DNA from: Candidatus Aenigmarchaeota archaeon LH_S7
GTDB lineage: Archaea > Aenigmatarchaeota > Aenigmatarchaeia > QMZS01
DNA: 36,243 bases
NCBI GenBank assembly: GCA_023659895.1
Contig: JAGXOL010000008.1
Coordinates: 1 to 36,243, forward strand
Reading direction: 5' to 3'
Shown: one piece after another, positions 1 to 7,588 of the stretch
How the letters are laid out: the number at the start of each line of letters is the position of its first letter
Numbering within the stretch: the first letter of the stretch is position 1
Position numbers and translations under genes: made by a program
The notes under the pieces: generated by a model
What the model was told of the DNA's origin: nothing
The model's input: the letters and a program-made list of their open reading frames with translations, nothing else
Database searches by the model: none

Positions 1-33
1 TGTGGTTCAGAGTGCGACCTCAGAATCTCCTGA
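1..33 (+). CDS. tnpB: TnpB-type transposon protein, last 10 codons only (5' part outside window)
   Basis: The frame TGT GGT TCA ... TCC TGA encodes CGSECDLRIS followed by a stop. The same residues end a decayed TnpB-like reading frame on the minus strand at 27369-27610. The open frame is cut by the window edge, so nothing can be said about the catalytic domain. It lies inside the right end of an IS200/IS605-type element. Confidence 0.45.
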   Translation, partial: CGSECDLRIS

Positions 34-55
34 TTTTAGTCGTGGAGAGTGTCAA
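1..55 (+). mobile_element. Right end of an IS200/IS605-type element, body lies to the left of the window
   Basis: Bases 1-55 match the reverse complement of 27348-27401 with one substitution and one extra T. The segment contains an imperfect hairpin, CTCCTGA...TCGTGGAG, at about 27-47. It ends GAGAGTGTCAA, like the right tips of the copies at 27348 and 11930. The terminal TCAA recalls the right cleavage tetranucleotide described for IS608. Because it is cut at base 1, this is probably where assembly stopped in a repeat. Confidence 0.7.
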
Positions 56-145
56 GATTTCCAAGAACTCTTTAACTACAGAAATTCTAATGAAAACATC
101 AAAAACATCTTTTTCAGATAAATTATCTTAGTTATTCTTTCTCTA

Positions 146-523
146 TCATACATGTTTATCCAAAATTCTGTCATAATGCCTGTCAATTATAGGTTTAAAA
201 TCCAGATAAGACTTGAGTGTATTGGATCTTGTCCTATGCAAAAACAGTTCATCTTTTTGATATAATACTTTACCTTCCTTAAAAATCCTAAATCTTACAT
301 TAAGCGGCAAATCAGAGAATATAGAAATGTCTATTTTTCTTGAAGAGCAACTCAAGATTTCTTCTCTTCTCTTTTTTTGAATATCCTTGTCCGTAATCAC
401 ACAAATATCTATGTCAGAAAAAGGTTTTGTTTTTTTCCTTGCATAAGAACCAAACAAGTAGATTCCCTCCACCCCTTTTATATTTTTAATTTCATCCACA
501 ACCGACTTAATTTCTTTGTTCAT
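146..523 (-). CDS. MNT-family minimal nucleotidyltransferase (MntA-like)
   Basis: This 125-residue protein has the family signature GSYARKKTKPFSDID: G25-S26, then ten residues, then D37-I-D39. That is the GSX10DXD motif of the MNT superfamily, with the two Asp as metal ligands. Family members of this size often work as antitoxins that AMPylate or neutralise a HEPN ribonuclease toxin, so a toxin-antitoxin role is possible. No HEPN gene is visible next to it: bases 56-145 downstream hold nothing coding, and the upstream neighbour is trmI. It sits beside a transposon end, so a partner may have been lost or may lie outside the window. The C-terminal half (EGKVLYQKDE, LDFKPIIDRHYDRIL) resembles stand-alone archaeal MNT proteins. 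The fold call is firm, the biological role is open. Confidence 0.8.
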   Translation of the reverse strand: MNKEIKSVVDEIKNIKGVEGIYLFGSYARKKTKPFSDIDICVITDKDIQKKRREEILSCSSRKIDISIFSDLPLNVRFRIFKEGKVLYQKDELFLHRTRSNTLKSYLDFKPIIDRHYDRILDKHV

Positions 524-660
524 AAACTAACCTCTAAATTTGTTAATATATAGGAACTTAGAGAAAATGTGTAAGAATGGTCTAAATATTCTCTCAGAAA
601 CAGCTCTTGCATATTTAGAATGGATGTGCAAATCTGTATTTATTTCAAAAGACATAATTA

Positions 661-1266
661 TTACTTCTTTTTTGTTTTTTCAGCTCCTTTCTTATAACCA
701 AAACACAAAAAACCTGTGTGCAAAATTCCTGAATGAACAGGGCGAGAAGAAAAACCTACCTGCCATTCTCTAACAATATTCTCAAAAGTTTTTGTTTCAT
801 ATCCTAGCTCCTTAAAAACTTCCACACATTCCTTTATCTGCTCTATATTAGGAGAATAAATTGCAAAAACACCTCCTTCCTTCAAATTCTTGTCCAACTT
901 CTTTATTAAATCATAAGGTTGCTGCAAATCCAAGGTAATTATATCATATCTGGATTTTATTTTTGCTTTCCTGATGTTATCATTATGAATCTTGATGTTT
1001 TTCAGTTTTGAAGATTCAATATTCTTCTTAGCTAACTCATAGAATTCCTTTCTTTTCTCATAGGTATGGACTTTTCCTGGGTATGCAAGATTTGCTAAAA
1101 AAATTGCGAGCCATCCTGAACCTGTTCCAGCATCCAAAACATTTTTTCCACTAGACAAACCAGAGTAAGTTGCAATCAAACCTACATCTTTAGGCAAGAT
1201 TACCTGGGGACCTCTCTTAGCCTTCTTCTCAAAAAAATTAATGTCCATATTTACTTTTGTAAACAT
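661..1266 (-). CDS. trmI: tRNA (adenine-N1)-methyltransferase, TrmI type
   Basis: A 201-residue class I SAM methyltransferase that by family methylates A58 (and A57 in some archaea) in the tRNA T-loop. The N-terminal lead RGPQVILPKDVGLI is typical of TrmI. Motif I is LDAGTGSGWLA at about residues 44-54. Motif IV appears as DLQQPYD, and the C-terminal REWQV...SRPVH...HTGFL block is also typical. It lacks most of the small N-terminal beta domain of longer TrmI proteins, as is common in DPANN. It overlaps the 3' end of secF by 29 bases on the same strand; starting at Met7 (1248) would shorten the overlap, so the exact start is uncertain. The Lys-rich tail (GAEKTKKK) fits an RNA-binding enzyme. 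Confidence 0.88.
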   Translation of the reverse strand: MFTKVNMDINFFEKKAKRGPQVILPKDVGLIATYSGLSSGKNVLDAGTGSGWLAIFLANLAYPGKVHTYEKRKEFYELAKKNIESSKLKNIKIHNDNIRKAKIKSRYDIITLDLQQPYDLIKKLDKNLKEGGVFAIYSPNIEQIKECVEVFKELGYETKTFENIVREWQVGFSSRPVHSGILHTGFLCFGYKKGAEKTKKK

Positions 1267-2068
1267 CTAAAATAGTAGCATTTTGAATCCATGTGCTCCC
1301 AATATCAATGATTAATCCCAGAACCAAAACACTTGCCAACTTTCCAAAAACAGAAGTATAACCCGCGATGATTATAATAGAAGAAAGAGCTATCAAAGAA
1401 GTTAAAGTCATTGTTAAACCTGTTTTCAAGGCTCTCTTGTATTGGTCCTCAAATTTTCCTCTTTCTCTCAATACTCTTGTTGTTAGTAGAATATCTGTAT
1501 CAACTGAATAACCTAAAAGCATTAACAAGGCAGTGAAAGTGATAAGGGAAAGTTTTATTCCTAATATATTCATCAAAAATAAGGTTCCTATAATATCTGT
1601 AAAAGCAGCAAAAACTACAGCCAGAGAAGGTATTGGTATTCTGAACAAAATGAATATTATAACAGCCATTGCAACAAAAGCAAAGAAGATCCCATTTATG
1701 ATCTCATTTAGAACTTCCTCACTGAGTTTTGGGTCTATCTCACTAACTTCATAATTTTTTATTTCAGCTGTTTCATTTACATGATTTATTAATTCTTGTG
1801 TGTTTCCTCCAGTGGATTCTATGGATAATTGTGTTTCCAAAACACTAGTAGTTAAATAAGCAGCAACATTATAATTTCTCTCTAAATCATCTCTTAGCTT
1901 TGAAAGTTTTGAATACTCTGTATCTTCAAAAGTTATAGTAATAAAATTTCCTCCCTTTAAGTCAATAGCTTTGTCTATGAAATATCCTGTAGTTGCTTGT
2001 TTATAGCCTAAAAATCCTACACTAAGCAACAAGAAAGCTATAGTAAGGAAAATCAATTTTCTGTTCAT
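1238..2068 (-). CDS. secF: Protein-export membrane protein SecF
   Basis: A 276-residue integral membrane protein with the SecF plan. TM1 is at about residues 5-23 and is followed by an extracellular domain beginning DLKGGNFITITFED (the conserved GG...V/I-F start of the P1-like domain). Five TM segments follow from about residue 126, including ALLMLLGYSVDTDILLTTR, the conserved SecD/F TM4 motif. SecF works with SecD to assist late steps of Sec translocation driven by the ion gradient. In many archaea secD and secF are adjacent; here trmI lies downstream, an antiporter lies upstream, and no secD is present in the window. The 138-residue length difference from bacterial SecDF fusions is normal for the separate archaeal protein. 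Confidence 0.92.
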   Translation of the reverse strand: MNRKLIFLTIAFLLLSVGFLGYKQATTGYFIDKAIDLKGGNFITITFEDTEYSKLSKLRDDLERNYNVAAYLTTSVLETQLSIESTGGNTQELINHVNETAEIKNYEVSEIDPKLSEEVLNEIINGIFFAFVAMAVIIFILFRIPIPSLAVVFAAFTDIIGTLFLMNILGIKLSLITFTALLMLLGYSVDTDILLTTRVLRERGKFEDQYKRALKTGLTMTLTSLIALSSIIIIAGYTSVFGKLASVLVLGLIIDIGSTWIQNATILDVYKSKYGH

Positions 2069-2155
2069 AAAGTTAATAGAATCAAATATTTATTTTCCAT
2101 ATGTAATTTTTTATAGTTGAAAAGCCTAAGAAATTAGATAAGTTACATGCACATA

Positions 2156-3103
2156 TTAAATTATTCCAAAAGATTCTAAAATAAACAATAAGTACAATAT
2201 TATCAGGATTGCTCCCTCAAAGCGGGTAACTTTTTTCTTGTTAGCTATTGCATACCAAACTACAAATATTGCGATGAACAAGAAAGGTAACAACTTTATC
2301 AAACATCTGGCTTCTACTGCAACAGGACTCAATATGGATAAAATTCCAAGAACTAAAGTTAAGTTAACTACGCAACTACCTAGCAAATCTCCAATAGCTA
2401 ATCCATATTCTTTATTTTTAATTGCTCTTAACTGTACAGAAAGTTCAGGAAGTGTGGTGCCTATTGAAGTAATAGTCATTCCTATAAATGTGGTACTTAA
2501 AGCAAATACACTCGCAATTTCCAAAGCAGAATTAACTAAGAAATGGGAGGAAACAAGCAAAAATAATACTGAAATAGAAAAATACATAACAGCTTTCTTT
2601 TTTGAAAGAGTCTTTTCTTTTTTCTTAGTTTCGTAGAATTTTCTTTTAATTCTCCCTCCTCTGTAAAGTTTAGAGAAAAGCAATCCAAATAAAGTTAACA
2701 AAATTACTCCATGTATAATTGAAAGACTCTGGCTTTGGAATATCAATAAAGTGACTAAAGTGGATAAAAATAAGAGTTCAACAAGATCTGCTTCTTCCTT
2801 TTTGTTCAGATAGACAACTTTATAAGCTAAAACACTTATTCCCATTACTAATGTCAAGTTGAGTAAGTTTGATCCTAATAAATTTCCCACAGATAAGCTT
2901 ACATCTCCTGAAACCACGGAAAAAAGTGCAACAGTTAATTCTGGAAGTGATGTTGAAACTGCAACCATTATAAAACCAAAGACTACTGTTGAAATTCTAA
3001 GTTCTCTGGAAAGAATCAAAGAATATCTAAGAACCCATTCACTGCTTTTATACAAGACTAAAGAGCTTACTATAAATATTGCAAACAGAATAACCTCGTT
3101 CAT
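2156..3103 (-). CDS. Na+/Ca2+ (CaCA family) exchanger, YrbG-like
   Basis: A 315-residue membrane protein of about ten TM segments made of two inverted halves, as in the CaCA antiporters. The two alpha repeats are plain: TSLPELTVAL (51-60) with GNLLGSNLLNLTL (73-85), and GTTLPELSVQ (215-224) with GDLLGSCVVNLTL (238-250). The acidic residue in each PEL motif coordinates the transported cation in structurally known relatives. A charged cytoplasmic loop (about residues 147-170, rich in Lys and Arg) separates the halves. It probably exports Ca2+ or exchanges another cation for Na+ or H+. It is on the same strand as secF with an 87-base gap, so joint transcription is possible but not shown. Confidence 0.9.
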   Translation of the reverse strand: MNEVILFAIFIVSSLVLYKSSEWVLRYSLILSRELRISTVVFGFIMVAVSTSLPELTVALFSVVSGDVSLSVGNLLGSNLLNLTLVMGISVLAYKVVYLNKKEEADLVELLFLSTLVTLLIFQSQSLSIIHGVILLTLFGLLFSKLYRGGRIKRKFYETKKKEKTLSKKKAVMYFSISVLFLLVSSHFLVNSALEIASVFALSTTFIGMTITSIGTTLPELSVQLRAIKNKEYGLAIGDLLGSCVVNLTLVLGILSILSPVAVEARCLIKLLPFLFIAIFVVWYAIANKKKVTRFEGAILIILYLLFILESFGII

Positions 3104-3248
3104 ATAATTATTTGGATTCTTTCATAAAGTATTCTTGGATGGTTCTGTAGAATAACATCAGCAAAATAAACAACCCAGCAAAAAAAGCATATAATAGTCC
3201 ATAATAAGCCTTTTATTTGTTTAAAAAGATATAAGCCAAAGAATATTT

Positions 3249-3794
3249 ATGAAAAAAGAAATATATTATCTTTTAATTCTATCTTTAGTTCTATTATTCA
3301 TCTATTTTGTTGGAGGTTTTGTAATTATTTTTACAACTTTGCTTGTAATCTTTGATAAATGCTTTTTTGGAAGGATAAAGGTTATCCCTGGAATAGAATT
3401 CACAAGTTTAGCAACTCTTTTAGTTGTTTTAAAATATGGTTGGGCAACAGGAACTCTTTTTGTAATTATTATACTTTTGATTGTTCCTATAATAATCAAT
3501 ATATTTATAGGAGAAAAATTTATTTTAAACAAAGATTTTACATTAATGTCTATAGGTTTTGGAAATATTGTTGATATATTTTGTGTTTTTATCATATATT
3601 TGCTAAGAGGATTCGATATATTTTGGATAATGTTAGTTATGCTTGTATTCAAACATACCCTAAATAATTTGGCAGGTAAATTGAACGCAGCAAGGTTTAT
3701 GGTAGATTATATTGGGATTACTGTTGGATTTTTGTTTAATTTATCTATTATCTACTTCTTTCATTCCTTTTGGTTATATCTATTAGCAATATGA
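3249..3794 (+). CDS. Conserved-looking integral membrane protein of unknown function
   Basis: 181 residues, almost entirely hydrophobic, with five or six predicted TM helices (about residues 7-27, 30-38, 52-66, 68-88, 105-120, 125-138 and 152-180). Polar landmarks are PGIEFTSLATLLV at about 47-59 and FKHTLNNLAGKLN at about 134-146. No family could be named; the size and helix pattern recall small MreD-like or ECF S-type membrane proteins, but no motif supports either. The start ATG at 3249 follows an A+T-rich promoter-like stretch (TTTATTTGTTTAAAAAGATATAAG, at about 3209-3232). Its stop codon overlaps the start of a 29-residue membrane peptide (ATGA). Confidence 0.65.
   Translation: MKKEIYYLLILSLVLLFIYFVGGFVIIFTTLLVIFDKCFFGRIKVIPGIEFTSLATLLVVLKYGWATGTLFVIIILLIVPIIINIFIGEKFILNKDFTLMSIGFGNIVDIFCVFIIYLLRGFDIFWIMLVMLVFKHTLNNLAGKLNAARFMVDYIGITVGFLFNLSIIYFFHSFWLYLLAI
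3266..3302 (+). repeat. Direct repeat, first copy (pairs with 3808-3844)
   Basis: A 37-base segment encoding the first hydrophobic helix of the 3249 gene recurs at 3808-3844 with 35 of 37 bases identical. The reading frame is kept, both copies encoding YLLILSL-type sequence. This is a partial gene duplication. Confidence 0.75.
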
Positions 3795-3880
3795 ATAAAC
3801 GTTTGGTTTATCTTTTAATTCTATCTTTAACTCTATTATTCATCAGTCTTGTAGAAATCCTCAGGAAATTAATCAACTAA
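3791..3880 (+). CDS. 29-residue single-TM peptide, truncated duplicate of the N-terminus of the preceding gene
   Basis: ATG at 3791 overlaps the upstream stop codon (ATGA), which suggests translational coupling. The product begins MNKRLVYLLILSLTLLFI, compared with MKKEIYYLLILSLVLLFI in the gene at 3249, and ends ILRKLIN. It is a short lysine/arginine-flanked hydrophobic helix. It could be a real membrane micropeptide or the stump left when a tandem copy was deleted; the 37-base nucleotide repeat shows the duplication is recent enough to be visible. No function is known. Confidence 0.4.
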   Translation: MNKRLVYLLILSLTLLFISLVEILRKLIN

Positions 3881-3965
3881 AACAACTTTAATGAAAAAGC
3901 TTACATACTTGAAAACCTTTTGCACTTTCTTTGATTTGGAGACTCTAAATCAGAGGATTTCTACA
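3850..3965 (+). other. Long-range stem with an internal hairpin upstream of ileS (possible structured leader or old IS end)
   Basis: TGTAGAAATCCTC (3850-3862) is the exact reverse complement of GAGGATTTCTACA (3953-3965). Just inside the right arm lies a 9-bp hairpin, TGATTTGGA-GAC-TCTAAATCA (3932-3952), with one G-U pair. The structure ends 37 bases before the ileS start. The GACTCTAAATCAGAGGATT part also resembles the right-end sequence GACTAAATCAGGAGATT of the IS copy at 27348, so it may be a degraded transposon end rather than a regulatory leader. It overlaps the end of the 29-residue ORF. Confidence 0.35.
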
Positions 3966-4002
3966 GAACCTCTTGGATTATATTTTTTAAGAACTTTAAG
4001 TT

Positions 4003-7000
4003 ATGCTATACAGTCCAAAAGAAATTGAAAAACAAATCCTAAAAAAATGGAAAGATGAAAAAATTCCTGAGAAAATTGTGGAATTCAAAGGAAAAAACAA
4101 GTTTTATCTACTTGATGGCCCACCTTATGTAAATGGTAAACCACATATAGGGCACATAATGACTACAACATTCAAAGATGTTTGGGGAAAATTCAAGAAG
4201 ATGCAGGGACATGATGTTTGGTTTCAACCAGGTTTTGATTGTGGGGGTTTGCCTATAGAAAACAAAGTTGAACAAAGAATGGGAATAAAAACTAAATCAG
4301 AAATATTTAAAAAAGGTATAGGAAAATTTATAGAGGAATGCGACAAGTTTGCTAAAGGTAATGAAAAATTCTGGCTGGAATTTTATAGTAATATTGGTGC
4401 TTGGCGTGGTTTTGAAAAACCTTATTTAACAAGTGCTAGCTATTACAAGGAAAGTGGGTGGTGGGCAATCAAGAATATGTATGAAAAAGGGCTTCTTGTT
4501 AAAGGAGAAAAGCCAAATTTCTGGTGTCCTCAATGCGAAACTGTTTTGAGTGGTTACGAAACCACTGATACTTACAAGAATTTGAGTAGTCCTTCAATAT
4601 TCATCAAGTTCAAAATCAAAGGGAAAGAGGAATACTTACTTGCCTGGACAACAACACCTTGGACTTTACCATCAAATGTTGCCTTGTGCGTTCATCCAAA
4701 GGAAAAATACGTGAAAATTAAGGTTGAAGGTGAAACAATAATTTTAGCTAAAAATAGATTGGATCTTCTTGATGAACTTGAGAAAAAGTATGAGATTGTT
4801 GAAGAATTTGAGGGCAAAGAACTGGAAGGTAAAAAATATGAACCTCTACTTGACATACCTATACAAAAAGAGATTGATAAAGAGGATAATGCACATAGAG
4901 TTGTTTTATCAATCCCAATAATTAAAAAGAGAGTTGCAAGCAAAGTTCAGGGTAAGAAAAAAGTTGAAGGAGGAGAGGAAGCAGGCCACTTAGTTGATGT
5001 TTCCACAGGAACAGGTATAGTTCATATAGCTCCTGGTCATGGTCAGGAAGATGCAAAAATAGGGGAACATTACAATTTACCTGGACCTTCCCCAGTAGAT
5101 GAACAAGGTAAATTAAGTGAAGGTACTGGAGTATTTATAAAACAAAAAGTTGATGATGCTAATAAATCAATAATGGATTATTTAAATAAAACTAATTCTC
5201 TCTTTTATAAAACAACTATAACACACCCTTACCCTTTGTGTTGGAGATGCAAGACTCCTTTGATTTACAGAAAAAGCACGCAATGGTTATTAAAATTAGA
5301 TGTTATTAGAGAAAAAATGTTGGAAGAAATTGAGAAAGTTGATTGGAAGCCTGGATTTGCAAAAGAACAATTCAAAGAACTTGTTGAAACAGCACCTGAT
5401 TGGGCAATTACAAGACAAAGATTTTGGGGGATACCTTTACCTGTGTGGACCTGCAACAAATGCGATAATATAAAGGTAATAGGTTCCAGGAAAGAGCTAA
5501 AGGAAAATTCACTAGATGAATTGGAAGATGATTTTAACTTATCTGTTGATGTTGTGGACAAAATAAAGTTGAAATGTGATTGCGGGGGAGAAATGGAGAG
5601 AGAAAAAGCAATTCTGGATGTATGGTTTGATTCAGGTATTGCAACTTTCGCCTCCCTTGGATATCCATTCAAAAATGAGGAACTTTTCAAAAAACTTTAT
5701 CCTGTAGATTTGGTTGATGAGAGCCAGGACCAAATAAGAGGTTGGTTCTACTACTTAATGCTTTGCGGAGTTTCATTGTTTGGAGAAACCCCCTACAAAA
5801 CAGTTTGCTATAATGGATGGACTCTGGATAAGAGAGGGGAGAAAATGAGCAAGAGCCAAGGTAATATAATACGGGGTGATGAAGCGTACAAGGAACTAGG
5901 AGCTGATTTATTAAGGTTATATTTGTGTTTTTCTAGTGCTCCCTGGGAAACCAAAAAAATCTCCTTGGAAGAAGCAAAAAATCTTCAAAACAAGTTAAAT
6001 ATTTTGTGGAACCTTGTAACATTCATAGATTCCTATTCAAAAGAAGAACTTAAATTTGAGGAACCTGTTAAACCTGAGAATTTGTATGATAAGTGGTTGA
6101 TATCAAAAGTAAATTCTTTAGTAGAAGAAGTAAATGAGGGTTACGAGAATTTCATGTTCCATTATGCATCAAGAAAGATAATGAATTTCGTTGTGAATGA
6201 TTTCTCAAGACTCTATATTAAATTAGTCAGAGATGAGATGGATAAAAACAAAATAAACACAATGCTCTATACTTTAGAGAAAGTTTTGAAATTACTTGCT
6301 CCAATCACACCATTTATTACTGAATATATCTATAGCAAATATTCCCAAGGATCAATTCACCTATCAAAATGGCCTAAAGTGGAAAAAGAAAAAATTGATA
6401 AAAAACTTGAGGAAAAGATGAAACTTGCTGAAGAAATTTCAACAGCTATAAATAGTGAAAGACAAAATCAAGGAGTTAAATTACGTTTACCAATCAAGAA
6501 AGTTTTTGTTTACGGTTTTAAGGACATGAAGAAAAAGGTGGAAGAAACAAAGGATATCCTTAAAAATTTGTCAAATGTGAAAGAAATTGAGTTTAGAGAA
6601 AATAAAAATGTGAAAACCAAGCCCAATTTCGCTTCTCTAGGAAAAAAATTTGGTAGTGAGACCCAAAAAGTTGCAAAAGCAATTTCAAATTTAGATCCAA
6701 GCAAAGTTGATTTGAGGAAAGAAAAAATAAAAGTTGAGGATTTTGAATTAGATAGAGAGGATATAATAATAACAAAGAATGTGAAGGAAGGGGAAGAATT
6801 CTCCAAAGGATATATAACTCTAGATTTAACAGAAGATGAAGAATTAAAGAAAGAAAGATTCTTCAGGGAGTTGGTAAGAGAGATTCAAAAAGCGAGAAAG
6901 GAGCAAGGTTTTAATGTTCTCAAAAATATTAACTTGTATCTGGAGGATAAAGAATTCATTAAAGGATTTGAAGAAATTTTGAAGGAAGAGGTCAGGGCAA

Positions 7001-7083
7001 AAGAAATTGTATATAATATTAAAGAAAAAAAAGGAAGAGCAAAATATAAGGATTTGAATATTAAGTTTGGGTTTTCCAAATAG
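4003..7083 (+). CDS. ileS: Isoleucyl-tRNA synthetase
   Basis: 1026 residues, the normal length for archaeal IleRS, which charges tRNA-Ile with isoleucine. The class I HIGH signature is PPYVNGKPHIGH at residues 40-51. The KMSKS loop is EKMSKSQGN at about residues 612-620. The editing (CP1) domain lies between them (WTTTPWTLPSN at about 215-225 and GTGIVHIAPGHGQED at about 336-350). Cysteine pairs typical of the zinc sites are visible (CPQC at about 175, CWRC, CNKC and CDC near 480-530). The C-terminal anticodon-binding and tail region is complete. Start: the ATG at 4003 gives MLYSPKEIEKQILKKW, matching the usual N-terminus. Dephospho-CoA kinase follows immediately, probably in the same transcript. 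Confidence 0.97.
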   Translation: MLYSPKEIEKQILKKWKDEKIPEKIVEFKGKNKFYLLDGPPYVNGKPHIGHIMTTTFKDVWGKFKKMQGHDVWFQPGFDCGGLPIENKVEQRMGIKTKSEIFKKGIGKFIEECDKFAKGNEKFWLEFYSNIGAWRGFEKPYLTSASYYKESGWWAIKNMYEKGLLVKGEKPNFWCPQCETVLSGYETTDTYKNLSSPSIFIKFKIKGKEEYLLAWTTTPWTLPSNVALCVHPKEKYVKIKVEGETIILAKNRLDLLDELEKKYEIVEEFEGKELEGKKYEPLLDIPIQKEIDKEDNAHRVVLSIPIIKKRVASKVQGKKKVEGGEEAGHLVDVSTGTGIVHIAPGHGQEDAKIGEHYNLPGPSPVDEQGKLSEGTGVFIKQKVDDANKSIMDYLNKTNSLFYKTTITHPYPLCWRCKTPLIYRKSTQWLLKLDVIREKMLEEIEKVDWKPGFAKEQFKELVETAPDWAITRQRFWGIPLPVWTCNKCDNIKVIGSRKELKENSLDELEDDFNLSVDVVDKIKLKCDCGGEMEREKAILDVWFDSGIATFASLGYPFKNEELFKKLYPVDLVDESQDQIRGWFYYLMLCGVSLFGETPYKTVCYNGWTLDKRGEKMSKSQGNIIRGDEAYKELGADLLRLYLCFSSAPWETKKISLEEAKNLQNKLNILWNLVTFIDSYSKEELKFEEPVKPENLYDKWLISKVNSLVEEVNEGYENFMFHYASRKIMNFVVNDFSRLYIKLVRDEMDKNKINTMLYTLEKVLKLLAPITPFITEYIYSKYSQGSIHLSKWPKVEKEKIDKKLEEKMKLAEEISTAINSERQNQGVKLRLPIKKVFVYGFKDMKKKVEETKDILKNLSNVKEIEFRENKNVKTKPNFASLGKKFGSETQKVAKAISNLDPSKVDLRKEKIKVEDFELDREDIIITKNVKEGEEFSKGYITLDLTEDEELKKERFFRELVREIQKARKEQGFNVLKNINLYLEDKEFIKGFEEILKEEVRAKEIVYNIKEKKGRAKYKDLNIKFGFSK

Positions 7084-7087
7084 TTTT

Positions 7088-7576
7088 ATGGATTTAGTTC
7101 TAAAAGATGAATGTAGAGGAAAATTGAAAAAACCTCTAGGGGAATTAATAAGGGATGACAGCGAGCTGGTAAGAAAACTAAAAGGTAAAAAGATTATAAC
7201 TGTGGGAGACAAATCAACCCAAACTGTTTTAGAATTGATGATTAAACCTAAATTAGCAATTGTGGATTACAAAATTGAGAGGAGGGTAATAAGATATGAA
7301 TATAAAGGATTTTTAAATAAAAGGTGTGTGGAGAATCCGCAAGGTATGATTTCTGAAAAAGCTGTGGAAAAAATAAAAGAGTGTTTAGATGATATGAACT
7401 GCCTCTTGGAAATTAAAGGGGAAGAAGATCTGCTATTATTACCTACAATTATTGAATCTAAAGAAGGCACAATAATCCTTTATGGACAACCTAATGAAGG
7501 TATTATTTTGGTTAAGATCACAAAAGATAAAAGGGAAGAAATAAATAACTTAATCAAGATATGTTTTAAAAAATAG
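7088..7576 (+). CDS. GTP-dependent dephospho-CoA kinase (DUF359 family)
   Basis: This archaeal enzyme phosphorylates dephospho-CoA with GTP, the last step of coenzyme A synthesis, and replaces bacterial CoaE. Recognisable blocks are GKLKKPLGELI near the N-terminus, ITVGDKSTQTVLEL (a phosphate-binding-like GDxST), IVDYKIERR, NPQGMISEKA, EGEEDLLLLPTI-like KGEEDLLLLPT, and LYGQPNEGIILVKI. I prefer ATG 7088, which starts 4 bases after the ileS stop and gives MDLVLKDECRGKL, the usual family N-terminus. An upstream ATG at 7067 would add seven residues and overlap ileS by 17 bases. The complete family length (about 162 residues) and close spacing suggest cotranscription with ileS and the protease gene downstream. 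Confidence 0.88.
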   Translation: MDLVLKDECRGKLKKPLGELIRDDSELVRKLKGKKIITVGDKSTQTVLELMIKPKLAIVDYKIERRVIRYEYKGFLNKRCVENPQGMISEKAVEKIKECLDDMNCLLEIKGEEDLLLLPTIIESKEGTIILYGQPNEGIILVKITKDKREEINNLIKICFKK

Positions 7577-7588
7577 GTGTTATTTGTT

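Larger units (their letters stand above)
3141..3970. repeat. 12-bp perfect inverted repeat flanking the 3249 membrane gene and its duplicate
   Basis: GGTTCTGTAGAA at 3141-3152 is the exact reverse complement of TTCTACAGAACC at 3959-3970. It brackets about 800 bp holding the hydrophobic gene at 3249-3794 and its truncated copy at 3791-3880. In a sequence this A+T-rich a 12-mer match over 800 bp is only weak evidence. It is listed because the right arm is also part of a longer hairpin at 3850-3965. Confidence 0.3.

Noticed and set aside
540-773. A 77-codon ORF on the plus strand.
   Set aside because: It overlaps the 3' end of trmI on the other strand and resembles no protein.
3840-4002. Possible tRNA gene because of the sequence GACTCTAAATC, which looks like an anticodon loop.
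   Set aside because: There is no T-loop GTTCRANTC, no acceptor stem and no D-arm; only the hairpins described remain.
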